Assembly: GCA_947467605.1 (NCBI GenBank)
Contig: CANIII010000021.1
Coordinates: 1 to 64,000, forward strand
Length of the DNA: 64,000 nucleotides
DNA from: Acidobacteriota bacterium
GTDB lineage: Bacteria > Acidobacteriota > Vicinamibacteria > Vicinamibacterales > SCN-69-37
Direction: 5' to 3'
Part shown: positions 42,794 to 51,273 of the stretch, piece by piece
Numbering within the stretch: the first letter of the stretch is position 1
How the letters are laid out: each line of letters begins with the position of its first letter
The notes under the pieces: generated by a model
What the model saw: only the letters and a program-made list of their open reading frames with translations
Database searches by the model: none
Told to the model about the DNA's origin: nothing
Made by a program: the position numbers and the translations under genes

Positions 42794-43716
42794 AGTCTAA
42801 CGCTGAAATCCGCGCGTGGCTCGCCGACGCCGTTGCCGATCAACTGCAACTCGCTCCGGCGTCGATCGATCCAGACCGGCCGCTTTCGTACTATGGCCTT
42901 GATTCGCTCGCGGCCGCGACGATCTCGGGTGAACTGACCGAGTGGCTCGGACGCGATGTTGCACCCGAAGTGCTCATCGACCATCCCACGATCAACGCCC
43001 TCGCGGAGCATTTGGCTGCTCGTGTAAAGGAAGCCCCCGCGTCAACGGCGAAGGCCGGCGCGCTGCCGGACGACGACCCAGGTTGGCGTGGGCGAGCCGT
43101 TCGGCGGGTGGCCGGTGCGCTCGTGCGCGTATTGAGCCGTTTGGAGATCGAAGGCGCCGAGCGCATCCCCGCCGAGGGGCCCGTGTTGTTTGCGGTGAAC
43201 CATCTGCACATTCTCGATGCGCTGTGGATGTCGGCGGTGCTGCCGGCGCGCACCCGGTTTCTGGTGGCCGGGGAGTTCCGAAGTCGGCCGGTCATTGGCG
43301 CCGTGTTGACGGCAGCGCGCGTAATCTACATCGCGCGAGGGCGGGCCGATCGGACGGCACTCGATCAGGCCGTGGATGTGCTGCGCGGCGGCGGCGCGGT
43401 GGCGATTGCGCCCGAAGGTCGGCTGAGCCGCACCGGTGGGCTTATCAAGGCCCACAACGGTGTCGCGTATCTCTCGTGTCAATCGGGCGTGGCGGTCACG
43501 CCGATCGCGCTCTGGGGACAGGAACGTGCCGTCAGGTCGTGGCTGCGGTTCTCACGTGTCCGCGTCAGTGCCTGTGTCGGGAATCAGGTGGCGCCCTTGG
43601 CCCGTGGCGCTACGTCGCAGCAACTCGAACTCCACACCACCGGGATCATGCGGGCGCTCGCTGGAGCGCTCCCCGTCGCCTACCGGGGAATCTACGGGGA
43701 CGTACTTCCGCAGTGA
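42790..43716 (+). CDS. ACP-PlsC fusion: acyl carrier domain + 1-acylglycerol-3-phosphate acyltransferase
   Basis: 308 residues from the GTG at 42790, overlapping the previous stop by 4 bp. Residues 1-80 form an acyl carrier domain with phosphopantetheine Ser39 in YYGLDSLAAATI. After an Ala-rich linker, residues 105-305 form a PlsC-type acyltransferase with NHLHILDAL (H-x4-D, 137-145) and APEGRLSRTGG (208-218). The carrier can be loaded by the acyl-AMP ligase of the same operon and hand the chain to the fused acyltransferase for esterification of a lysolipid. The last 165 bases are antisense to the 3' end of the convergent patatin gene. Confidence 0.9.
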   Translation: MKSNAEIRAWLADAVADQLQLAPASIDPDRPLSYYGLDSLAAATISGELTEWLGRDVAPEVLIDHPTINALAEHLAARVKEAPASTAKAGALPDDDPGWRGRAVRRVAGALVRVLSRLEIEGAERIPAEGPVLFAVNHLHILDALWMSAVLPARTRFLVAGEFRSRPVIGAVLTAARVIYIARGRADRTALDQAVDVLRGGGAVAIAPEGRLSRTGGLIKAHNGVAYLSCQSGVAVTPIALWGQERAVRSWLRFSRVRVSACVGNQVAPLARGATSQQLELHTTGIMRALAGALPVAYRGIYGDVLPQ

Positions 43717-44922
43717 CGCCGCCACGGCATCGGTCCCCGAGGCCAGCGTCGAGAGCGTCTGGCGCATGTCCCGTTCTCCGAGCTCGACCAGGCGCGCGGC
43801 CTGCTCGGGAGAAAACCAGAGCGTGCCGGTGAAGAAATTCCCGACGCGTTTGGACGGCGCGACTTGCACAATTCGCGGCGCCGGTGCAGCGGAGCTGCAC
43901 GGGGATGTTCCCGACGCGGCCCATCGGAGTTCGGCCCACGCTCGCAGCGCGGCGGGCTGATCAGACTCATCTCGCGCCGAACGGCGCAGCAGGCCACCAA
44001 TCAAGCTCAACAACGAGTTGTGCCGCAAGTGGTGAGCGACGCGCGGCTTCAAATACAGGACGAAGAGCACATCGATCGTCGCTGCGTCGCCAAACAGCAG
44101 AGGCGCCGCCGGGATGTTGTCGGTCCACGAGCCGTCAACGATCGTGGTGCCGTTTTGATGGCTCGACGCAGAGAATCCTGGAAGCGCTGATCCGCGGATC
44201 AGCACGTCGAGCAGGCCGGACCGATCGAGCTGATCCAGCCGAATGTAGCGAGGTGCCCACCCGCCCCACGGCACCGCTTCCGCCGTGCGCGGGAGGAAGG
44301 TCGATATCGTGGCGTAGAGTGGCGTGCCCTGCGCCCGCAGCCGCGCACAGTCTTGCTCGGTGAGCGACTCGGCAAGCAGTCGGCCGAGCGGCGCATTCGA
44401 GATGGCTGACGACCCGAGAAAGTGCGCGCGAAGCCACGCATGGGCCAACGCCAATACGGCGAACAACACGAAGATGAGCGAGAACCACTGGGTGACTCTC
44501 GCGCCTGGAATGAGCGCGCCTGCGATCCACAGGCCCAGCGCGGTGGCCAAGCACGCCGATGGGTACACCCATCGGCGCCATCGCACCGGGTGGGTCATAG
44601 ACTCCGAGAGACGCCACACCTTGACCGGCGAGAATTCCGACACCAGTCCGGCCAACACCCAGAGGGGCAGCCGGAGCGCGCCCCGAGTGGTCACGGCGGC
44701 CACATCGCTCCACCGGGCCCGTCTCCAGAGCGTCTCGGCCGTGTCGAGTTTGTCGAGCGCGAACATCACGCTATTGATGGCGCCCACCGAGGTGCCCGAC
44801 AGTGCGGCCGGTTGGGGAAGGCCCGCCGCACGGAGGGCGCGCAGACAGCCGACTTGGTACGCGCCCTTCGCGCCACCGCCCGCGAGCACGATGCCAATGC
44901 GTGGTGGTGTCGTGGCGCTCAT
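43552..44922 (-). CDS. Patatin-like phospholipase with internal membrane segments
   Basis: 456 residues. GIVLAGGGAKGAYQVG is the oxyanion loop, ALSGTSVGAINSV carries the nucleophile Ser (about 44-48), and TIVDGSWTDNIP carries the catalytic Asp. Between them, at about 115-165, two hydrophobic segments (ACLATALGLWIAGALI and FSLIFVLFAVLALAHAWL) suggest a membrane hairpin, uncommon in short patatins. The C-terminal 55 residues lie in the region overlapping the ACP-PlsC gene on the opposite strand and may be a non-conserved tail. It likely removes acyl chains from membrane lipids, feeding or opposing the neighbouring operon. Confidence 0.85.
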   Translation of the reverse strand: MSATTPPRIGIVLAGGGAKGAYQVGCLRALRAAGLPQPAALSGTSVGAINSVMFALDKLDTAETLWRRARWSDVAAVTTRGALRLPLWVLAGLVSEFSPVKVWRLSESMTHPVRWRRWVYPSACLATALGLWIAGALIPGARVTQWFSLIFVLFAVLALAHAWLRAHFLGSSAISNAPLGRLLAESLTEQDCARLRAQGTPLYATISTFLPRTAEAVPWGGWAPRYIRLDQLDRSGLLDVLIRGSALPGFSASSHQNGTTIVDGSWTDNIPAAPLLFGDAATIDVLFVLYLKPRVAHHLRHNSLLSLIGGLLRRSARDESDQPAALRAWAELRWAASGTSPCSSAAPAPRIVQVAPSKRVGNFFTGTLWFSPEQAARLVELGERDMRQTLSTLASGTDAVAASLRKYVPVDSPVGDGERSSERPHDPGGVEFELLRRSATGQGRHLIPDTGTDADT

Positions 44923-45014
44923 CTGGGCAGGGGCATACTAACCGCGCCGCAGCGCTCAAGCAATTCCACGGGCCGGTGGACTCCTGCCGACACTTCGATC
45001 ACACTCCTCGCAAC

Positions 45015-45518
45015 ATGAAGACTCTTGTGGTGTCGACCGTGTTCGCCATGATCCTGATCCCCGCACTCGCGTCCGCTCAGAAGGTCGTGATCCTCACGCG
45101 TCACGCCGAACGCGCCGACGGCGTCGCCACCATGGCAACCGCCACGGGAGCGCCGGCCGATCCACTGTTGTCGGAGGCCGGCTCCGCGCGCGCGCAGAAG
45201 CTGGCCACGATGCTCGCAGACGCGAACATCACGGCGATGTTCACGACAGAGTTTCATCGCACGATCGACACGGCTGCACCGCTTGCCGCAAAGCTCAAGC
45301 TGACGCCCGAAGTCGTTGCAGCCGCACAAACCGCCGTCGTCGTCGACAAGATCAAGGCGCGCGCCGCGGACACCGTCTTCGTTGTCGGTCACTCCAATAC
45401 GGTCTCGGCGATCATCAAGGCGCTCGGCGGACCTGAGGTGACGATCGGCGACGCCGAATACGACAACCTTTTCATCTACGTGCCGGCGACCAAGACGCTG
45501 ACGCGAATTCGGTACTGA
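45015..45518 (+). CDS. Secreted histidine phosphatase family protein
   Basis: 167 residues from ATG 45015 with a signal peptide (MKTLVVSTVFAMILIPALAS, cut after ASA). The histidine-phosphatase motif VILTRHAERADG is at about 25-36, the second His is in VFVVGHSNTVSA, and FTTEFHRTIDTA supplies another phosphate-pocket residue. It is a phosphoglycerate-mutase-fold phosphatase acting outside the cytoplasm. The substrate is unknown. The frame is open upstream to 44802, but that part is antisense to the patatin. The stop is 4 bases from the stop of the convergent kinase gene. Confidence 0.85.
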   Translation: MKTLVVSTVFAMILIPALASAQKVVILTRHAERADGVATMATATGAPADPLLSEAGSARAQKLATMLADANITAMFTTEFHRTIDTAAPLAAKLKLTPEVVAAAQTAVVVDKIKARAADTVFVVGHSNTVSAIIKALGGPEVTIGDAEYDNLFIYVPATKTLTRIRY

Positions 45519-45522
45519 ACGC

Positions 45523-47877
45523 CTACAAACCGACCCGCTTCTGCAGATCCAGAAACGCCGGGGACTTGCGAATGAAGTCCCACTTGGGTTCGCTGGATAT
45601 CGAGACGAGCATGCCCGACTTGTCCCTGAACGCCGCTTCGAGCGCTGTCAGTGCGCCGGCGCGCTCGCCCAGGCCCGCGTAGACCTCGGCAATGAAATAT
45701 GGATCGACATAGGTCGTCGACGACAGGCGGTTGAGTGCGTCGATGACGCCGCGCGCTTCGCTCGTCTTTCCCGAACGGGCAAGTGCGTACCCGCGTTCGG
45801 CGATGACAATCGGTGGCGGGTCGTCGACCTTTGCGAGCGCCGCCAGCGTCTCGTCATGTTTCCCGAGTTGTCCGTAGGCGCGCGCGAGATTCCAGAGCGC
45901 CACCACGTTGCGCGGATCGATCTCGAGCGCCGCCTTGCTGCCTTCGACGGCAGCCGGGTAGCGATGCTCGTAGTAAGCGTTGCAGCCGGCCTCGGTACGA
46001 ACCGGGCCTGACAGTGGGTTCACGCTCATCGCGCGCTGGATGGCGCGATCGGCGTCGCCCGGCTTGTTCAGCCCTTCGAGCAGGTGCGCTGAGCAGGTGA
46101 AGAAGCTGATGGCGTCGGTTTCGACCTGCCCCAACGGTGCCAGTTCGCGCATGGCCGCCGCTTGATCCCAGTCGTACACCAACGCGACCAGGCCCAGCAT
46201 CGTGTGCGCGCCGGCAATGTCGGGATCGACACGTAGCGCCTGCAGTGCCGCAATCTTGCTCTCCGGCATCCACTGCCGCGCCGATTCAAAATACGAACCG
46301 AGCTGGAAGGCCGCTTCCGCGATGTCAAACCACGCCACCGCGTAGTTGGGGTCGAGCGCGATCGCCTGTTTATTGAGCGTCAGGGCTTCGTGATATCCCG
46401 CCGGTGAATCGCGCAGCTGATAGAACCGCGCGTGCATGTGCAGTTGATACGCGTCGCCATTGGTCGTCGAGATATGTGCAAGGCGTCGCTCGTCGAGACC
46501 GGCGGTCTTGACCTTGAGCTCGCGAACCAGATCACCCGAGATGTCGGCTTCGATGCGCGCCGCCTGCGCAGCCGGTTGCAGGTACTGGCGGCTCACAATG
46601 ACCGCGCCGTCGCGTGTATCGCTCAACTCGACGTCGATGACGATCTGATCGCCGGCGCGCCGAAGTCGTCCGGTCATGACCGCTCGGACGGGCAGGGCCT
46701 GGCCAATTTGCTGCGGCGTCAGCGCCTTGTTCTTGAACTGGATCGCCGTCTGCCGCCCCATGACTTTCAATGACGGCACATGCGACAAGTTGCGAATCAG
46801 ACTGTCGGTCAACGCATCGGCGAGGAATTCCTGTTCCTGATGGCCCGTGTCGTTCACGATCGGCAGCACGACAAGCGAGTCGACCGCTTCGTTGAAACCC
46901 TTGGGGCGCGATGCGCGCCACGAAAATATGAACGTGGCCGCCCCCGAGACGAGCGAGACGGTGACGACAATTGCGGCCATCAGCGCCCGGGACCGTCGAC
47001 GTGGTGCGGCCGCAGTCGCACCCGTGTGTGCCACGTTCAGCAGAGCTCGCAGGTCGACGAGCAGATCCGCCGCTGACTGGTAGCGCTCCGCTGCGGATTT
47101 TCGGAGCAGCTTCATCACAATGCGCTGCAGCTCGTCGGGAACCTCGGGCCGCTGGCGCACGAGCGACGCCGGCTCGTGAGTGAGCGTGGCGGTGACCACC
47201 TCGGCGATGCTGGGCCCCTCGAATGGACACCGGCCCGATACCATTTCGTACAGAACCACACCCAGACTAAAGAGGTCCGTTCGCGCATCCACGGCCTGGC
47301 CGCGGGTCTGCTCCGGCGACATGTACGACGGCGTTCCAACCGTCGTGCCGATCGCGGTCATGCCCCGTGTTTCGCTCTCGCCGCTGCTCGCCGCATCGTC
47401 TGCCAGGCGAGCCAGGCCGAAGTCCATCACTCGAATCTCGCCGCGCTCGTTAATGATGAGGTTGGCGGGCTTGATGTCACGGTGCAGAATGCCGCGGGCG
47501 TGCGCGGCGATGAGCGCATCGGCGATTTGTGTCGCGAGGTCGACGGCCTCCCGAATCGCCAGGGGACCCTTCAAGAGCCGCGTCTGCAACGTCTGGCCTT
47601 CGACGACCGGCATCACGATGAACGGCAGGCCATCATCTTCACCCACCTCAAAGATGGGGCAGATGCGCGGGTGATCGAGCTGCGCGGCCGCTCGAGCCTC
47701 CATCAGCAGCCGGCGGCCCGCTTCGATGTCGGAGAAATGCGAGCGCAGCGCGCGTTTGATGGCGACGTTCCGGCGCAGGCGATCATCGCGCGCGAGGAAG
47801 ACTTCGCCCATACCGCCGACACCGAGTCGCTTGACGATGCGATAGCTGCCAATGTGGCTCGGAAGATCGAGCGTCAT
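45523..47877 (-). CDS. Membrane Ser/Thr protein kinase with FlgO-like and TPR domains
   Basis: 784 residues. The kinase domain (about 10-280) shows glycine loop LGVGGMGEVF, Lys41 in VAIK, HRDIKPANL (132-140), DFGLA (152-156) and GTPSYMSPEQ. It appears complete and active. One membrane helix follows at about 299-319. Next is a FlgO/adenylate-cyclase-type domain (LPIVNDTGHQEQEFLADALT, VMGRQTAIQF, VMTGRLRRAGDQI). C-terminal TPR repeats run to the end. The kinase is cytoplasmic and the TPR part extracytoplasmic, a common acidobacterial architecture. It is divergent from a small membrane protein, with only 47 bases between starts. Confidence 0.92.
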   Translation of the reverse strand: MTLDLPSHIGSYRIVKRLGVGGMGEVFLARDDRLRRNVAIKRALRSHFSDIEAGRRLLMEARAAAQLDHPRICPIFEVGEDDGLPFIVMPVVEGQTLQTRLLKGPLAIREAVDLATQIADALIAAHARGILHRDIKPANLIINERGEIRVMDFGLARLADDAASSGESETRGMTAIGTTVGTPSYMSPEQTRGQAVDARTDLFSLGVVLYEMVSGRCPFEGPSIAEVVTATLTHEPASLVRQRPEVPDELQRIVMKLLRKSAAERYQSAADLLVDLRALLNVAHTGATAAAPRRRSRALMAAIVVTVSLVSGAATFIFSWRASRPKGFNEAVDSLVVLPIVNDTGHQEQEFLADALTDSLIRNLSHVPSLKVMGRQTAIQFKNKALTPQQIGQALPVRAVMTGRLRRAGDQIVIDVELSDTRDGAVIVSRQYLQPAAQAARIEADISGDLVRELKVKTAGLDERRLAHISTTNGDAYQLHMHARFYQLRDSPAGYHEALTLNKQAIALDPNYAVAWFDIAEAAFQLGSYFESARQWMPESKIAALQALRVDPDIAGAHTMLGLVALVYDWDQAAAMRELAPLGQVETDAISFFTCSAHLLEGLNKPGDADRAIQRAMSVNPLSGPVRTEAGCNAYYEHRYPAAVEGSKAALEIDPRNVVALWNLARAYGQLGKHDETLAALAKVDDPPPIVIAERGYALARSGKTSEARGVIDALNRLSSTTYVDPYFIAEVYAGLGERAGALTALEAAFRDKSGMLVSISSEPKWDFIRKSPAFLDLQKRVGL

Positions 47878-47924
47878 CGAATGGAGGCAGTGTACGGGGT
47901 TTTGGGCCGCTTACAATCGTCAGA

Positions 47925-48275
47925 ATGATCAGGCGATCCCTGTGGTCTGTTCTCGCGCGGCCGATCCTGCCCGGCGACCTGCCGCTCGTTGCGGGGTTGT
48001 TGACCGTGTCGGTCGTGTTTGTCTACGCCGTCACGCTGACGATGGCGCAGGCGTCGTTGGGGGTCGGCAAGGGCAGTTCGCCCGAGAGCCTCACGACGGC
48101 CCTGGTGGCCGCGCTGCTGGCCGGTAGCGTCTCCATGATCCTGGCTTCTGTCATCAGAGGATCGTTGCGCGCTCGTGGCGTGAGCCCCACACCCCTGCCG
48201 ACCTGGCTCAACGTGCTGTTGTGGGGCCTGGTCGTAGCCGCGATTCCTGTTGCGAGGGTCGCGGCGCTGCCGTGA
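47925..48275 (+). CDS. Small membrane protein, unknown function
   Basis: 116 residues with three predicted membrane helices: LPLVAGLLTVSVVFVYAVTL, ALVAALLAGSVSMILASVI and LNVLLWGLVVAAIPVARVAA. The loop SPESLTTALV is uncharged. The family is not recognised. It is divergent from the Ser/Thr kinase and precedes the TPR-aspartyl-protease gene by 26 bases on the same strand. Confidence 0.6.
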   Translation: MIRRSLWSVLARPILPGDLPLVAGLLTVSVVFVYAVTLTMAQASLGVGKGSSPESLTTALVAALLAGSVSMILASVIRGSLRARGVSPTPLPTWLNVLLWGLVVAAIPVARVAALP

Positions 48276-48301
48276 GGCGCGTACGGGGGTATAGTCCCGG
48301 C

Positions 48302-49822
48302 ATGTACAAGCGCGTGTGGTGGTTCACGGTGACGGCCGTTCCGTGCGTCGCGCTACTTCTGTCGGCCCAGCAGCCGCCCAAGCCGGCCGTGCCGCCGATG
48401 ACGCCGGCGGCGGGTATCGATTTCGGCGACGAGATGATGGTGAAGGGTCGCTACCGCGAGGCGATCATTGCTTATCAACGCGCGCGTCTCGCGTCTCCGG
48501 ATCCGTCGCAAAAAGTGCGCGCCGGTGCCGGCGAAGTGAAAGGCATTCTTCGCATGGGCGGGTTTGCTTCCGCCGTCGACGAAGCCGCGGGCCTGCTCGA
48601 GAGCGTGCCCGGCAATCCACAGGCGACTGGCGTGCTCGGTGACGCGCTCTGGGCCGCCGGCCATTTCGTGGAAGCGGAAATCAGCTACGACAAGGCGCTC
48701 TCGCTCGATGCGAATGATGCGCGCGCCTTGCACGGACGTGGCCGATCATTGGCGGCACGACGTCAACTCCCCGAAGCGCTGAAGCTCGTTACGGCGGCCG
48801 TCACGCGCGATCCCGGTGAAGAGGCCTATCTCTACACACTCGCCGATGTCCTCGAGCAGATGCGGCGCTACCCCGAAGCGGCCATCGCGCTCGATCGCTA
48901 TCAGGCTGCGATGCCCGACCGCAAAACCAACAACGCGGCACGCTGGGCGCATGCGCAGGCCGATCTCCTGCGCCGTTTTGGCACATCGGTGCCGTTCGAC
49001 ATCGAAGGCGCCGATCAAACATTCACGGTGCCGTTCCGCATCGAAAACGACAAAGTGTTGGTCAAAGCCAGCATCAACGGCCGCCCCGCCATCGATGTCG
49101 TCGTTGACACCGGCGCGGAGCACTCGTCGCTGACACCGGATGTGGCGCGGGCCTCGAAGGTCGATGCGTTGACCGTGATTCCCACCGCGGGCATCGGCGA
49201 GCGCGAGACCGGCTTCCGCGATTTGCAGATGGGACGCATTGATCGCCTCGACGTGGGTCCACTCCATGTGAAGAACGTCGCGTGTTTCATCAAGGCGCCG
49301 GCGCTGAGCAATTTGCCGATCACCGAGACGCAGGGCTTCGCGCCGCTCGCGCTCGGCCTGTCTGTGACGATCGACTACGCAAATAAGGTGCTGACCATGT
49401 CGAAGCAGTTGCGGGCGGAGAGCGGCGGCCTGCGGTTGCCGCTGCGCGTGCAACGATTGGCCATGGTCAATGGCAATGTGAACACGAAGCTGGCGGCGTT
49501 CATCGTGGATACCGGCGGTGACCTCGGGCTGGTCGTGAGCGGGCGAGTCGCCGCGGGCGTCAACGCGGATCCCGCGCTGCGCCGCATTCCGATCAATGTC
49601 TACGGCACCGCCGGACGCGACAAGAATGCGTTCGTGCTCCCGTTTGTCGACATCGTCTTTGGCCGCGGCGTGTCGATGTCGCAGGCGTCGGTCGCGGTGT
49701 TGAACCTCGACGCGCCAAGCTGGTTGCTCGGGATCGACATCGGTGGCATCGTGGGGCACACGTTTCTGAGCAAGTACAAAGTCACGTTTGATCTGCAGCG
49801 CGGTGAACTCGCACTCCAGTAG
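48302..49822 (+). CDS. Secreted TPR protein with two retropepsin-like aspartyl protease domains
   Basis: 506 residues from ATG 48302, with a signal peptide (MYKRVWWFTVTAVPCVALLL). Residues 35-225 are TPR-like repeats (GRYREAIIAYQRARL, GHFVEAEISYDKALSL, RRYPEAAIALDRYQ). Two aspartyl-protease-like modules follow: AIDVVVDTGAEHSSLTP with DTG at 269-271, and AAFIVDTGGDLGLVVSG with DTG at 403-405. Two DTG modules in one chain could pair like a retropepsin dimer. Action is expected in the periplasm. The SnoaL-like gene starts 9 bases after its stop. Confidence 0.8.
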   Translation: MYKRVWWFTVTAVPCVALLLSAQQPPKPAVPPMTPAAGIDFGDEMMVKGRYREAIIAYQRARLASPDPSQKVRAGAGEVKGILRMGGFASAVDEAAGLLESVPGNPQATGVLGDALWAAGHFVEAEISYDKALSLDANDARALHGRGRSLAARRQLPEALKLVTAAVTRDPGEEAYLYTLADVLEQMRRYPEAAIALDRYQAAMPDRKTNNAARWAHAQADLLRRFGTSVPFDIEGADQTFTVPFRIENDKVLVKASINGRPAIDVVVDTGAEHSSLTPDVARASKVDALTVIPTAGIGERETGFRDLQMGRIDRLDVGPLHVKNVACFIKAPALSNLPITETQGFAPLALGLSVTIDYANKVLTMSKQLRAESGGLRLPLRVQRLAMVNGNVNTKLAAFIVDTGGDLGLVVSGRVAAGVNADPALRRIPINVYGTAGRDKNAFVLPFVDIVFGRGVSMSQASVAVLNLDAPSWLLGIDIGGIVGHTFLSKYKVTFDLQRGELALQ

Positions 49823-49831
49823 GAGCTGACC

Positions 49832-50256
49832 ATGACACGCGAAGAGATTGTCGATTTGTTCGCTGAACGCAATGACGCGTGGGTGGCCCGCCACGTGGGC
49901 GCGTTGGCGCGCACGCATGCAGAGAACGGCGTGGTGCGCAGCCCGATGTTTGGTCAGTTGCATGGCCGCGAAGCCATTGCGACCTCGTACGCGTCGCTCT
50001 TCCGGATGTTTCCTGACTGGACGTTTGTCTCTGACGTCGTGCTGATCGACGGCAATCGATGCGCCCAGTCGTTTCAGGCCACCGCCACCCACTCGGCCGA
50101 CTTCATGGGCCTGCCGGCCAGCGGCCGCCATTCAGGATCGAAGGCGTGCGGCTCTATACGTTGTCAGATCGCCTGATTCAGGAAGAGCAGCGCATCTACG
50201 ACTTTACCGGCCTCCTGATTCAGGTCGGCGTCCTGAAGAGCAAACCCGCCGTCTAA
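49832..50256 (+). pseudogene. SnoaL/ketosteroid-isomerase-like protein, frameshifted
   Basis: From ATG 49832 the frame gives EEIVDLFAERNDAWVARH, GREAIATSYASLFRMFPDWT and HSADFMGLPASGRH, a SnoaL-like polyketide-cyclase pattern, and then loses similarity. The C-terminal half continues in the next frame as FRIEGVRLYTLSDRLIQEEQ and IYDFTGLLIQVGV, ending at 50256. Inserting one T into the CATTC at 50129-50133 (giving His-Phe-Arg) restores a single protein of about 141 residues. It is either a recent frameshift or a sequencing error in a T-run. If intact, it would be a small cone-shaped hydratase/isomerase-fold protein of unknown substrate. Confidence 0.75.
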
Positions 50257-50279
50257 CGGCGTCGGCGGCTCACGCCGTA

Positions 50280-50323
50280 CAATTGTGTCTTCCCCGTGCA
50301 GTAGACGTGCAGTGACACAATTG
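50280..50323. promoter_or_regulatory. Operator-like inverted repeat with internal direct repeats
   Basis: CAATTGTGTC (50280-50289) and GACACAATTG (50314-50323) are perfect 10-bp inverse complements. Between them lie two direct copies of CGTGCAGT (50295-50302 and 50306-50313) separated by AGA. The element ends 8 bases before the ATG of the PanE-like reductase. It could be a regulator binding site or a leader hairpin controlling the reductase-MFS operon. Confidence 0.55.
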
Positions 50324-50331
50324 GAGTCGTG

Positions 50332-51273
50332 ATGAAGTTCGCAGTGGTTGGCGCCGGCGCGGTCGGCGGATTCTATGGTGCGTTGCTGTCGCGTTCAGGC
50401 CAGGACGTGTCGTTTGTGGCGCGCGGTGCGCATCGCGACGCGATGCTGGCCACCGGGCTCCGTATCGCGAGTTCGCCTGAAGCGGTCGGTGATTTCACCG
50501 TGCACTGCCCGGTCGAAAGTGACCCAGCACAGATCGGCATAGTCGATGTCGTGATCGTCGCGGTGAAGGCGTACGCGAACGCCGAGACATTCGAGAGCCT
50601 GCGTCCGCTGATCGGACCGCAGACCTCGATCATCACCCTCCAAAATGGCGTCGATAGCGCGGAAGAACTGGCGGCGGTGTTCGGCCAGGCGCCCGTGATC
50701 GGCGGCGCGACGTATATTGCCGGCGGGATCGAAGCCCCCGGCGTCATTCGTCACAACGGCACGCATCGCCGCATTGTGTTTGGCGAATATTTCAATCCGT
50801 CGGCCGACGTTTCAGCGCGCGTCGCCGCACTCGCGCCGATCTTCACCGCCGCCGACATTCAGACCGAGGCCCTGCCGGATATTCGTCCGCGTCTCTGGGA
50901 GAAGTTCATCTATCTCGCCCCGATGGCCGCATTCACTGGCGCGTCACGACTGTCGTTTGGCCACATCTGGGGCGACGAATTTGTTCGCGAGATGTTTCTG
51001 CGCGCCGTGGACGAAGTGGAAGCGGTCGCCCGCGCGTCCGGCATCAACGTGCCGCCCGGCGTGCGCGGCCGGATTGCCGACTACACCGCGAACGTGCCGA
51101 AGACGATGCGCTCATCACTGCTGATCGATTTGTCATTCGGCAAGAAGATTGAAGTTGAGGCGTTGCAGGGCAGTGTGGTCCGTCGCGGACTCGCCGTTGG
51201 TGTGCCGACGCCCATCATGAGCGCACTCTACGCGGTGCTGAAGCCGTACGCCCACGGGCCCATCGCGGAGTGA
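50332..51273 (+). CDS. 2-dehydropantoate 2-reductase family (PanE/ApbA-like)
   Basis: 313 residues from ATG 50332; a GTG at 50329 directly before it is possible. The N-terminal NADP-binding GAGAVGGFYGALLSRSG is followed by VIVAVKAY and ITLQNGVDSAEELA. The C-terminal ketopantoate-reductase helix bundle shows LWEKFIYLAPMAAFTGASR and KTMRSSLLIDLSFGKKIEVE, with the catalytic Lys, Ser and Asp/Glu positions. It could make pantoate for CoA. PanE-like paralogues with other 2-oxoacid substrates are common, and no panB or panC is near. The stop overlaps the GTG of the MFS gene by 4 bp. Confidence 0.83.
   Translation: MKFAVVGAGAVGGFYGALLSRSGQDVSFVARGAHRDAMLATGLRIASSPEAVGDFTVHCPVESDPAQIGIVDVVIVAVKAYANAETFESLRPLIGPQTSIITLQNGVDSAEELAAVFGQAPVIGGATYIAGGIEAPGVIRHNGTHRRIVFGEYFNPSADVSARVAALAPIFTAADIQTEALPDIRPRLWEKFIYLAPMAAFTGASRLSFGHIWGDEFVREMFLRAVDEVEAVARASGINVPPGVRGRIADYTANVPKTMRSSLLIDLSFGKKIEVEALQGSVVRRGLAVGVPTPIMSALYAVLKPYAHGPIAE

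Noticed and set aside
48746-50131. 461-codon open frame on the minus strand
   Set aside because: Antisense to the aspartyl-protease gene and the SnoaL gene, both with clear family motifs.
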